Assembly: GCA_040756515.1 (NCBI GenBank)
Contig: JBFLYW010000009.1
Span: forward strand, 1-64,000
DNA length: 64,000 nt
From: DSXH01 sp020724325
Lineage (GTDB): Bacteria; Bacteroidota; Ignavibacteria; Ignavibacteriales; Melioribacteraceae
Direction of reading: 5' to 3'
The position numbers and the translations under genes are program-made. Each line of letters starts with the position of its first letter. Position 1 is the stretch's first letter. The notes beneath the pieces were generated by a model. That model ran no database searches, was not told the DNA's origin, and saw only the letters and a program-made list of their open reading frames with translations. Below are positions 27,354-35,111 of the stretch, in pieces.

Positions 27354-29201
27354 ATGCTTCTTCAATTAATCGATTGGATCATAATTGCATTATTTTTTAT
27401 CGTATCAATTGTAATAGGAATTTGGGCAACAAAGCGTGCAAGTAAAAATTCAACTGAATTTTTTCTTTCCGGTAGAAATATGCCCTGGTATATTTTAGGA
27501 TTTTCAATGGTAGCTACAACATTCTCCGTAGATACACCTAATCTTGTAACCGATATTGTAAGACAAAACGGAATTGCTGGTAACTGGGTATGGTGGGCGT
27601 TCTTATTAACAGGAATGCTTACAGTTTTTATTTATGCAAAGTTATGGAGAAGATCTAATGTTATGACCGATGTAGAATTTTACGAAATAAGATATAGCGG
27701 AAAATCAGCTGCATTTCTTAGAGGATTTCGTGCTCTTTACCTGGGCTTATTTTTCAATGTCGTAATTATGGCTTCGGTTACTCTGGCTGCCATAAAAGTA
27801 GGTTCTGTTTTGTTAAACATGACACCGATGGAAGTTCTTCTAATTGCCGGTGGAATTACTGTAATCTATAGTGCATTAGGCGGATTACTTGGAGTTCTCT
27901 TAACAGACTTTATTCAGTTTGTGATTGCAATGATTGGTTCTGTAATCGCAGCCTACATTGCAGTAAATCATCCTAAGATAGGTGGAATAGATAAACTTCT
28001 GGCACACCCTAATGTTGCAGACAAACTTTCTATACTTCCTGATTTTAATAATTATGAATTAGCACTTGTAGTATTTATAATTCCGGTTGCTGTACAATGG
28101 TGGAGCGTTTGGTATCCCGGCGCCGAACCTGGTGGCGGAGGTTATATAGTTCAAAGGATGCTGGCTGCAAAAAATGAAAAACATGCTATGGGCGCTACAC
28201 TATTTTTTAACTTTGCACATTATGCTTTACGTCCCTGGCCTTGGATTCTTGTTGCGCTTTCTTCAATAATTGTTTTTCCAAATCTCGATGCAATACAACA
28301 TGCTTTTCCTAATGTAGACCCAAGAATTATCGGGCATGATATGGCATACCCGGCAATGCTAACCTACCTGCCAAGCGGTGTTATAGGACTTGTTATTGCA
28401 TCGCTAATTGCTGCCTACATGTCCACTATGTCCACAAGTATGAATTGGGGTTCATCGTATGTTGTTAATGATTTTTATAGAAGATTTATAAAACCTGAAG
28501 CAGCCGAAAAAGAACTTGTACTTGTTGGAAGAATTTCTACTGTTCTAATGATGGTGCTTGCAAGTATGTTTGCACTTCTAATGCAAAATGCATTAAGTGC
28601 ATTTAATATTCTTTTGCAAATTGGAGCAGGAACTGGATTACTCTTTATCCTTAGATGGTTCTGGTGGAGAATAAATGCATTCAGCGAAATTGTTGCAATG
28701 GTTGTTTCTTTCCTAGTTGCACTTTTTTTTCTTATACTATCTAATTACCATAACTCCAAAATTGATCTATTGATTGCATCGGGAATGGATCGAGTTGCCG
28801 CTGTTCAATTAGTAGGTCCATTAAAAACTTATGAAGAGCTTATAATTGGCATATTAATTACAACGACTGCCTGGATTACAGCAACATTTGTAACCAAACC
28901 TACAACAACTGAAAAGTTGATAAGATTCTACAAGCTTGTTCATCCGGGTGGAATCGGATGGAAAAAAATTTCTAATATTCTAAAATCTGAAAACCCTAAC
29001 TATGATGAATCTTACGGAAAGGCTTTTATAACCGAAGGAATTATTGGAATGGTAATTGGATGTATTGGAGTTTACAGTTTGCTGTTTTCAATAGGATACT
29101 GGCTCTACTCTCAGTATGTTCTTGCCGCGTTCCTTACAATTGTTGCCGTGATCTGTTCGATTATTATTATGAAAATCTGGAATAAGTTCCATGCAGAGTA
29201 A
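27354..29201 (+). CDS. Sodium:solute symporter (SSS/SLC5 family)
   Basis: A 615-residue integral membrane protein with roughly 14 hydrophobic helices. It begins with the SSS pattern LIDWIIIALFFIVSIVIGIWA and the family segment NSTEFFLSGRNMPWYILGFSM. Other matches are SVDTPNLV in helix 2 and ALGGLLGVLLTDFIQF in helix 5-6. It differs clearly from the first symporter (17098-18798), so the locus carries two distinct Na+-driven importers. It lies 28 bases after the amidotransferase-like gene and upstream of a methyltransferase-like gene. Substrate unknown. Confidence 0.88.
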   Translation: MLLQLIDWIIIALFFIVSIVIGIWATKRASKNSTEFFLSGRNMPWYILGFSMVATTFSVDTPNLVTDIVRQNGIAGNWVWWAFLLTGMLTVFIYAKLWRRSNVMTDVEFYEIRYSGKSAAFLRGFRALYLGLFFNVVIMASVTLAAIKVGSVLLNMTPMEVLLIAGGITVIYSALGGLLGVLLTDFIQFVIAMIGSVIAAYIAVNHPKIGGIDKLLAHPNVADKLSILPDFNNYELALVVFIIPVAVQWWSVWYPGAEPGGGGYIVQRMLAAKNEKHAMGATLFFNFAHYALRPWPWILVALSSIIVFPNLDAIQHAFPNVDPRIIGHDMAYPAMLTYLPSGVIGLVIASLIAAYMSTMSTSMNWGSSYVVNDFYRRFIKPEAAEKELVLVGRISTVLMMVLASMFALLMQNALSAFNILLQIGAGTGLLFILRWFWWRINAFSEIVAMVVSFLVALFFLILSNYHNSKIDLLIASGMDRVAAVQLVGPLKTYEELIIGILITTTAWITATFVTKPTTTEKLIRFYKLVHPGGIGWKKISNILKSENPNYDESYGKAFITEGIIGMVIGCIGVYSLLFSIGYWLYSQYVLAAFLTIVAVICSIIIMKIWNKFHAE

Positions 29202-29242
29202 CATCTGTTCTAATAGAATTAAAAATAATCCCTGGTGAAAAA

Positions 29243-30370
29243 ATGACACCAAAAGAAAGAATGAAAGCGGCAATGAATTTGGAAGAAGTAGATAAAATAC
29301 CTCTGATGTGCCAGATGAGTATAGGTCATATGTTGATGCAGCTGAATATTTCTCCAGCGGAATTCTGGTTCGATCCAAAAACTTTTGCGGATGGATTAAT
29401 TGAACTAAGACGGATTTATGACTTTGATGGAATTCTAATAAGCTTGCACGGACATGACCCATATTGGCGAAACAAAGTAATAAAAACTTATAAATCTACA
29501 GAAGCTGAAATTGTTGAATGGAAGAATGGAGATAAAACTTTTTGCTTATTTAATGATCTTCCATACTATCAGTTTGCATCTCCGCCAACTCAAGCAGATT
29601 ATTCAGCATTAACAGTTGATGAACTACCTGATGAATTGGATTATATTCCTGTTTCTCAGAACCTGCCTTTCTATATTAATAGGGATCATAAATTTGATGT
29701 TATCAACTACATTGTTGATTTAGTCGGGAACTCATACTCCATTCATGGAGAAATAACTTCTCCATTCGATTATCTACTTGATTATATCGGGCTCGATAAT
29801 GCAATGATCGCATTAATCGATAATCCAGAAAAATGTTTGATGATCCTCTCTCATTTTACTCATCTCATTAAGCAGCATGCAATTGAAATGTGCGGCACCG
29901 GTATTGATGCAATAAAAATTTCCTCTCCGTTTGCCGGCTCCGGATTCATATCACCAGAAGATTACAAAACATTCGTTCTTCCATTTGAAAGGGAAATAGC
30001 CCGGGCAGTCAGAACAAAAAATATTCACATCTACACACACACTTGCGGCTCAATAAACGACCGTTTGGAATTGATGTTCGAAACTGAAATCAGCGGAATA
30101 GAGTGCCTTGATCCTCCGCCTCTTGGAAATGTTGAACTGGAAGAAGCTCTTGGTAGAATTGGCGATAAAGGATTTATTAAAGGAAATATCGATTCGGTAA
30201 ATACTCTTTTGAATTCCAAGGAGAAGGAGATTTTAGAAGATGTTAAGAAAAGAATTGAAATAGGAAAATTGAAGCGGGGATTTATTCTTAGTACAGCTTG
30301 TTCTATCGCTCCTCCAGTAACAAGGGAAAGGGTTCAACTACTAAGGGAAATTATCGAACAATCATATTAA
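29243..30370 (+). CDS. URO-D superfamily protein, MtaA/CmuA-like methyltransferase
   Basis: A 375-residue protein of the uroporphyrinogen-decarboxylase superfamily. It carries the zinc-binding His266-x-Cys268 (HTCG) and Cys353 (TACSIAPP) expected of MtaA/MtbA/CmuA corrinoid methyltransferases rather than true heme UroD. The N terminus TPKERMKAAMNLEEVDKIP is the common start of this group. It follows the symporter gene by 41 bases. A corrinoid partner protein is not in the window. A role in moving a methyl group from an imported methylated compound is an inference; these proteins also occur in sugar clusters without known function. Confidence 0.78.
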   Translation: MTPKERMKAAMNLEEVDKIPLMCQMSIGHMLMQLNISPAEFWFDPKTFADGLIELRRIYDFDGILISLHGHDPYWRNKVIKTYKSTEAEIVEWKNGDKTFCLFNDLPYYQFASPPTQADYSALTVDELPDELDYIPVSQNLPFYINRDHKFDVINYIVDLVGNSYSIHGEITSPFDYLLDYIGLDNAMIALIDNPEKCLMILSHFTHLIKQHAIEMCGTGIDAIKISSPFAGSGFISPEDYKTFVLPFEREIARAVRTKNIHIYTHTCGSINDRLELMFETEISGIECLDPPPLGNVELEEALGRIGDKGFIKGNIDSVNTLLNSKEKEILEDVKKRIEIGKLKRGFILSTACSIAPPVTRERVQLLREIIEQSY

Positions 30371-30476
30371 TTCAATCAACAAATTTTCTTAAAAATGAAT
30401 GATGTATAACAACCCTCTATTCCTTAATAGTAAATTGAACAATAAGCGCTTCCACAAATTCAGTTCATAAAAAAAG

Positions 30477-30493
30477 CCCCGAATTAATCGGGG
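30477..30493. terminator. Bidirectional intrinsic terminator
   Basis: CCCCGA-ATTAA-TCGGGG is a perfect 6-bp stem with an A-run on the left (AAAAAAG) and a T-run on the right (TTCTTTTT). It sits between the convergent URO-D-like gene and the chemoreceptor gene and can serve both strands. The T-run reaches the chemoreceptor stop codon. Confidence 0.9.
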
Positions 30494-30499
30494 TTCTTT

Positions 30500-32593
30500 T
30501 TAGTTTAGTATAGAATGTGATTGGCTTTTAAATGTTTTCTTCCCGTTGTGATTTGAACCGGCAAATTTATACTGAGCAATCAATTCTTTTAGATTGATCG
30601 TCATTTTGTTCAGCTCATCTGCAGAGCTTGCAATTTGCTGAACACCTGTTGCATTTTCGTTTGTAACCTTGCTTATAGATTCTACATTTCTGCTAATTAC
30701 CTCGCTGGTAGAACTTTGTTCTTCGCTAGCCGAAGCAACCTGCGCAACAATACTCTGTACCTGGTTAGAGCTTTCGATAATTTGTTTTAATGATTCCCCG
30801 GCTTTGTTTGCTAACAACTTACCGCTGTCAACTTCAGAGCTGCCTTCTTTCATAGAATCAACAACATTTTCCGTAACACCCTGAATATGCTTAATCATTT
30901 CCGAAATTTCTTTAGTTGCCTTAGTAGTTCTTTCAGCAAGTTTACGAACTTCATCGGCAACTACAGCAAATCCTCTTCCCTGCTCACCAGCGCGCGCAGC
31001 TTCTATTGCAGCATTTAGTGCCAGCAGATTTGTCTGATCTGCAATATCGTCTATAACTTGAATTATTTCACCAATCTGTTCACTGCTTCTGCCTAAAGCT
31101 TGAATTTTTTCTGAAGCTTTTTCGACAAAAATTGCGATGCGGTTCATTCCGTTAATAGTTTTATCTACAACACTTCCACCATCCTGAGCAACTTCTCCGG
31201 CTTTTTTAGAAGCTTCTGCAGCCCTTGAAGCATTTTTAGAAGTATCAAGAATGGTTCTAGTCATTTCATCAACACTGGATGCAACTTCATTTGCCTGAAC
31301 ACTCTGCTCTTGTGCTCCAGCAGCCATCTGCTCGGTTGATGAGGAAATCTGCTCGCTTATGGATGCTGTAAGATTTATCATCTCTGCTATGTTTGTAAGA
31401 ATGTCGTTCAATGAACCGCCTAAACTGTTAATACTATCTGCTATTAACCGGTGGTCACCTTTATAATTACCCTTAACGTGCGCTGTAAAATTTCCTTTTG
31501 CCATATCTTCTAAAACTTCAACACCTTCTTTTATCGGCATAAAGAGCGCGTCCAAAGTTGAATTAACACCTATCACAATTTCTTTAAATGCACCGTAAAA
31601 TTTTTCCGGATTTCCACGAGTAGATACTTTACCATTTATAATTTCATCGGTAATAAGTTTTATTTCGAATATGAGGTTGTTAAGGTTTTCGATAACAACC
31701 TGAAAACTCTTAGAAAGTGTATCTTTTTCCGATAGGACTTTAATTTGAATATCTAGATTTCCCTTTGCGATTTCATTTGCAGCTTCAATTTTATTCTTTT
31801 GTCCTTCTCTCATGTTTTCAAGTAACCGGGATAACTCGCCGAATTCATCTTTAGTATTCATTACAACCGAATCAGCAAAATCTCCATCAGAAAATCTTGA
31901 GATAATTTTCTTAAAATCGTCAATCGGCTTTGTAAGCATAGCTGTAATCTTGAAGAATGAGAATAAGAATGCAATTGTGCCGATTAACATACCAATAATG
32001 CTTACTATTAAAGAAGTTTCTACAATATTGTCTAGTTCGGCTCTCAGCTCGTTTCCTCTATTTTTTAGATACTTATTAAATTCAACAAAATCGGTGGTTA
32101 TTTTTTTTCCAACTTCCTCTCCGAATGTGGAGGCAACTTCTGCGGCAAGTTCAAAACTACCTGTGGCGGCGGCACTTACAGTTCCGTCTATAACAAGTGA
32201 TTTGTAATCCGACCAATTTGATTTAATGGAATTAAGATACATACTCATTTCAGTCCCTTTATACTCATCGATTAATGTCTCTATATTCTCGTTTATCGTC
32301 TTTTTATGCTCATCAATTATTTTTAAGTTCTTATTCATCTCGCCTTGAAAACTCTCTATAGAAAATTTTAGCAGAACATTACTAAGCGCTTCGAACTTAA
32401 GATTTACTTCGCTAACTTTATTTGTTGGTTCGATATACTCTGAGTTGATTTGATCTTTTATTTCACTAATTACAGTCATCTGGTAAAGAACATCTACCAC
32501 AGCCAGAGTGCAAATAAGCCCAAGTACAAAAAAGGAAGCTCGTAACTTGGTTTTGAATTTTAAATCTTTTAGCGATATTAATTTCATGGTCAT
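30500..32593 (-). CDS. mcp: Methyl-accepting chemotaxis protein
   Basis: A 697-residue chemoreceptor. A first membrane helix (about 17-38), a short helical periplasmic sensor (about 40-190) and a second helix (about 193-217) precede HAMP and HAMP-like segments (about 215-400; DEFGELSRLLENM, then KFYGAFKEIVIGVN and MAKGNFTAHVKGNYKGDH). The C-terminal signalling hairpin contains IADQTNLLALNAAIEAARAG followed by GRGFAVVADEVRKLAERTTKA. No NWETF-type CheR tether is seen. Two ATGs (32593 and 32587) are possible starts. It follows a TonB_C protein gene and a bacteriohemerythrin gene and is probably read from the sigma-28 promoter at 33480-33506. Confidence 0.93.
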   Translation of the reverse strand: MTMKLISLKDLKFKTKLRASFFVLGLICTLAVVDVLYQMTVISEIKDQINSEYIEPTNKVSEVNLKFEALSNVLLKFSIESFQGEMNKNLKIIDEHKKTINENIETLIDEYKGTEMSMYLNSIKSNWSDYKSLVIDGTVSAAATGSFELAAEVASTFGEEVGKKITTDFVEFNKYLKNRGNELRAELDNIVETSLIVSIIGMLIGTIAFLFSFFKITAMLTKPIDDFKKIISRFSDGDFADSVVMNTKDEFGELSRLLENMREGQKNKIEAANEIAKGNLDIQIKVLSEKDTLSKSFQVVIENLNNLIFEIKLITDEIINGKVSTRGNPEKFYGAFKEIVIGVNSTLDALFMPIKEGVEVLEDMAKGNFTAHVKGNYKGDHRLIADSINSLGGSLNDILTNIAEMINLTASISEQISSSTEQMAAGAQEQSVQANEVASSVDEMTRTILDTSKNASRAAEASKKAGEVAQDGGSVVDKTINGMNRIAIFVEKASEKIQALGRSSEQIGEIIQVIDDIADQTNLLALNAAIEAARAGEQGRGFAVVADEVRKLAERTTKATKEISEMIKHIQGVTENVVDSMKEGSSEVDSGKLLANKAGESLKQIIESSNQVQSIVAQVASASEEQSSTSEVISRNVESISKVTNENATGVQQIASSADELNKMTINLKELIAQYKFAGSNHNGKKTFKSQSHSILN

Positions 32594-32602
32594 TCCACTT
32601 TT

Positions 32603-32995
32603 TTATTGTAGTTTGAATTGAAAAGCCATAGCCATTTTTACTTTTACAGCTTTGCCCTGGTTAGAACCGGGTTTAAATTTACTTTCGCGGAGAACCCGTT
32701 CAACTTCTTCAGAACAGCCGGCTTCAAGTCCTTTAATTATTTTAACATTTTCAACATCACCGTTTTCGCCGACATAAACCATTGCAATTACTCTGCCTTC
32801 TATTCCGGCTTTACGCGCTATGGTTGGGTAGTTAATTTTTTTCATAAGAGCTGGTAAACCATTTGCTGGTTCGGGCATAACTTCTGCAATTGCCAAATAA
32901 TCTTCTTCGCCCGGTTTAAATGTTACAGAACTATTTTCTGCAACGGTTAAATTAAGAGTAAATAAAAAAATTATTAATGTTAGAAATGTCTTCAT
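32603..32995 (-). CDS. Exported TonB C-terminal-domain protein
   Basis: A 130-residue protein with a cleavable-looking signal peptide (MKTFLTLIIFLFTLNLTVAE) and one TonB_C domain (YPTIARKAGIEGRVIAMVYVG; CSEEVERVLRESKFKPG). The ATG at 32995 has a strong AGGAGGGG site, so it is preferred over an upstream frame start at 33043 that would run into the preceding gene. It lacks the N-terminal membrane anchor and Pro-rich linker of a working TonB and so should float in the periplasm. It lies between a chemoreceptor and a bacteriohemerythrin gene, an odd setting for TonB. Confidence 0.85.
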   Translation of the reverse strand: MKTFLTLIIFLFTLNLTVAENSSVTFKPGEEDYLAIAEVMPEPANGLPALMKKINYPTIARKAGIEGRVIAMVYVGENGDVENVKIIKGLEAGCSEEVERVLRESKFKPGSNQGKAVKVKMAMAFQFKLQ

Positions 32996-33035
32996 AGGGA
33001 TTCCCCTCCTGTATTTATTTTTTATTAAATTATTT

Positions 33036-33443
33036 TTATACAACGCCTTTGCTATTTAAAAATGATGAATACGCCTTATCCGACACCTGAATGTGCTTCG
33101 AAAGCCATTGTGTTAAAAAGTTCATCACATCAATTGAAAGTGTTTTTCTGCCGGACTTAAATTCTTCAATAAAAGAATTTACCGTCTTAACAAAATCTTT
33201 ATGTTCCGCAGTATGTTTATCGCGCTGTGGATAATTATACTTTGCAAATAATTCTTCTTCGGTTTTGAAATGAATATGTGTGTAAGCTGCCATGTCGCTT
33301 AGAATACCGGTCAGGGTTGTATTAGATTCTCCCTTTTTCATTGAATCATAAAGTTTGTTAATCATTTCCACTAACCTTTGATGCTGTGAATCCACACTAC
33401 GGATATTAACGCTAAGTCCATTGTTCCACATAATAAGACTCAT
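33036..33443 (-). CDS. Bacteriohemerythrin
   Basis: A 135-residue four-helix O2-binding protein with the full di-iron ligand set: His21 (SQHQRLVEMIN), His58 and Glu62 (HFKTEEELF), His77 and His81 (HTAEHKDF), His117 and Asp122 (WLSKHIQVSDKAY). Bacteriohemerythrins carry or sense O2 (or NO) in the cytoplasm. It is the first gene of an operon with a periplasmic TonB_C protein and a chemoreceptor and has its own sigma-28 promoter, which ties it to motility, perhaps aerotaxis or oxygen supply. Confidence 0.95.
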   Translation of the reverse strand: MSLIMWNNGLSVNIRSVDSQHQRLVEMINKLYDSMKKGESNTTLTGILSDMAAYTHIHFKTEEELFAKYNYPQRDKHTAEHKDFVKTVNSFIEEFKSGRKTLSIDVMNFLTQWLSKHIQVSDKAYSSFLNSKGVV

Positions 33444-33479
33444 AAAATTTACCTCTGCGTTTTGAAATTCTATGATTTA

Positions 33480-33506
33480 TTATCGGATTCTTTTGGCTTT
33501 TGTTTA
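33480..33506 (-). promoter_or_regulatory. Sigma-28 (FliA) promoter upstream of bacteriohemerythrin
   Basis: On the minus strand: TAAA, 15 bases, TCCGATAA, against the consensus TAAA-N15-GCCGATAA. The -10 element ends 36 bases before the ATG at 33443. Confidence 0.85.
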
Positions 33507-33579
33507 GATAAGAATTTACGTCTGGGATTTGATTTTAAGGGATTAATAGCAGTTTTGATAAGAAATTAATAGTAAGAAT

Positions 33580-33606
33580 CCGGGAATTGATTAGAAATAT
33601 TCCCGG
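33580..33606 (-). terminator. Possible terminator hairpin beyond cheW
   Basis: CCGGGAAT and ATTCCCGG form an 8-bp perfect stem with an 11-base loop. On the minus strand the stem is followed by a modest T-containing tail (ATTCTTACT). It lies beyond the inserted repeat element and may be the original cheW terminator. Confidence 0.5.
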
Positions 33607-33678
33607 TTAATAATAAATTATTAATTTATTCGTTCAACGATTGAGAATCAGCTTTTGTAATATCCTTGCTGTTTACTA

Positions 33679-33807
33679 TTAAGGGGATCTCTAAAAACCT
33701 CAAATGCAATCTGCGGAAATCAGTTTTATCCGCCATAGAACGGCGGACAAGTCTGTGTTTATCCGTGTTCTATTTACATAAAAAATAGTTTTTAGAGATG
33801 CCCTTAA
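33679..33807. mobile_element. MITE-like element with 20-bp terminal inverted repeats
   Basis: A 129-bp unit bounded by TTAAGGGGATCTCTAAAAAC (33679-33698) and its near-perfect inverted copy at 33788-33807 (one mismatch in 20). Inside is a second small hairpin, TCCGCC/GGCGGA (33729-33747). There is no coding capacity. The outer TTAA may be a target duplication or part of the repeat. It is inserted 6 bases beyond the cheW stop codon, between that gene and its probable terminator. The rest of the 33444-33813 gap holds the sigma-28 promoter and terminator hairpin listed separately. Confidence 0.8.
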
Positions 33808-33813
33808 GTATAA

Positions 33814-34296
33814 CTAAGCCGGCAGAAGCTCTACTTCATTATTTGCAGTAAGGGTAACTTCCAAATCAATCAATATTAACAACCGATCTTCAAGCTTACC
33901 AACAGCTTTAATAAATTCTGTATTAATACCTGTTACAATTTCAGGAGGTGCTTCAAAGATATTTTCGGGAACTCTAAGTACCTCTGTAACAGCATCAACA
34001 ATAAATCCAACTGTTTTTCCCTGAACATCAACAACAATAATTCTGGTATTCTTATCGCGTTCTTTCCTGGTAATACCCAGTTTGCATCTAAGATCGATAA
34101 CAGGAATTATTTTACCTCTTAGGTTAATAACCCCGTCAACAAAATCCGGTGCGTTAGGAACTTTTGTAACTTGCTGCATCCTAATAATTTCCTGAACAAG
34201 CAAAATATCGATTCCAAATTCTTCGTCCCCTATCATAAAACTTACCAGCTGAAGCAACTGACCGGATTCTTTTTTCTGAATTTCAATATTAGTCAT
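33814..34296 (-). CDS. cheW: Chemotaxis coupling protein CheW
   Basis: A 160-residue cytoplasmic adaptor that links chemoreceptors to the CheA kinase. Family segments are LVSFMIGDEEFGIDILLVQEII (about 17-38), VPNAPDFVDGVINLRGKIIPVIDLR (about 46-70), RIIVVDVQGKTVGFIVDAVTEV (about 84-105) and GKLEDRLLILIDLE near the C terminus. It has its own sigma-28 promoter (34341-34367) and stands alone, with no other che gene in the window. The MITE-like element lies just beyond its stop codon. Confidence 0.95.
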   Translation of the reverse strand: MTNIEIQKKESGQLLQLVSFMIGDEEFGIDILLVQEIIRMQQVTKVPNAPDFVDGVINLRGKIIPVIDLRCKLGITRKERDKNTRIIVVDVQGKTVGFIVDAVTEVLRVPENIFEAPPEIVTGINTEFIKAVGKLEDRLLILIDLEVTLTANNEVELLPA

Positions 34297-34340
34297 TTAT
34301 CACCTGTCATATTTTGATTGATATAATTCTCGCATGACTA

Positions 34341-34367
34341 TTATCGAACGATAATTAATTTTGTTTA
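34341..34367 (-). promoter_or_regulatory. Sigma-28 promoter upstream of cheW
   Basis: Minus strand TAAA, 15 bases, TTCGATAA. The -10 half is part of a small palindrome TTATCGAACGATAA on the plus strand. It lies 45 bases upstream of the cheW ATG. Confidence 0.82.
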
Positions 34368-34450
34368 ATAATAATTGATACATACGGGTTATCTAATTGA
34401 AAAGGAAATCCTGGATAAAAAGTTTTTAAGAATGGAAAGAAACAAATTAC

Positions 34451-34477
34451 GGGTAGATAAAGACAGTTTACCTACCC
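34451..34477 (-). terminator. Probable terminator after flgM
   Basis: GGGTAG and CTACCC form a 6-bp stem around a 15-base loop. On the minus strand it lies about 30 bases after the flgM stop and is followed by a T-rich stretch (GTAATTTGTTTCTTT). It would end the fliS-fliD-flgM unit before cheW. Confidence 0.55.
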
Positions 34478-34507
34478 ATACTTTGTTAATCTATTTTTAA
34501 TAAAAGA

Positions 34508-34762
34508 TTATTCATTATCTAATTCTTTAAGAATAGCATCTGCTACTTTTGAAAGAACTTCTTCAGTATCATAAAATTTGTTTTTTAATTTCTGCTTGAT
34601 CTCTTCAAGTCGCTGCGAACCCAGGTCCGATTTTGATATATCTCTTGCCTGAGAAGAGATTTCGATTCGGTCTTTCTTACTAGATGAACTAGTAGAACCG
34701 GGTTTATCGACCTTAGAAGGTGTTTGTGAAAAAACGCTGTTATTGATCCCTTTGATTTGCAA
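34508..34762 (-). CDS. flgM: Anti-sigma-28 factor FlgM
   Basis: An 84-residue protein with the FlgM layout: a low-complexity, disordered N-terminal half (SKVDKPGSTSSSSKKD), then DRIEISSQARDI (about 31-42) and a helical sigma-28-binding C terminus (RLEEIKQKLKNKFYDTEEVLSKVADAILKEL). The start codon is TTG, supported by an AGGTGA site seven bases upstream; no other start is available in frame. FlgM holds FliA inactive until hook completion and is then exported. Its presence matches the four sigma-28 promoters found here. Confidence 0.88.
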   Translation of the reverse strand: MQIKGINNSVFSQTPSKVDKPGSTSSSSKKDRIEISSQARDISKSDLGSQRLEEIKQKLKNKFYDTEEVLSKVADAILKELDNE

Positions 34763-34766
34763 GATA

Positions 34767-35099
34767 TCACCTGAAATAATTTGTGATTTTTTTCTGCTTA
34801 TTTATATTAAAGAGCTGACTTTCAGTCTTTTTTAGTTCATTTCTAAACTTCTCTATTGTATTATCGTAAGATTCTTCAATAAGTTTAGCTTTTATTAACA
34901 TTTCGGGATCATATTTTGCAATGTTATTAATACCGTATTTTTGAGCCAATTCCTTCTTTATTCCATGTATTTCGGCAATTTTATCTAATGAAATCTGGAA
35001 ATTAGTACTGAAATTTTCTGTCGTAAGATTTTTAATGCTCTGTTCAACAAAATCCATCAGAGCTTTCATCCTGGTTGTCTTTTTCTTAAGGTTGTTCAT
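34767..35099 (-). CDS. Small helical flagellar-operon protein, FliT position
   Basis: A 110-residue, mostly helical, lysine-rich protein with no signal or membrane segment. It lies between fliD (12 bases) and flgM (4 bases), the usual place of the FliD export chaperone FliT. Sequence similarity to FliT is not evident to me, so only the position argues for that role. I chose the ATG at 35099; a TTG at 35108 is also in frame. Confidence 0.6.
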   Translation of the reverse strand: MNNLKKKTTRMKALMDFVEQSIKNLTTENFSTNFQISLDKIAEIHGIKKELAQKYGINNIAKYDPEMLIKAKLIEESYDNTIEKFRNELKKTESQLFNINKQKKITNYFR

Positions 35100-35111
35100 A
35101 TTATTCAATTT

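Noticed and set aside
29243..30370. Heme-biosynthetic uroporphyrinogen decarboxylase (hemE)
   Set aside because: The H-x-C and distal Cys zinc motif and gene context fit the MtaA/CmuA branch, not true HemE.
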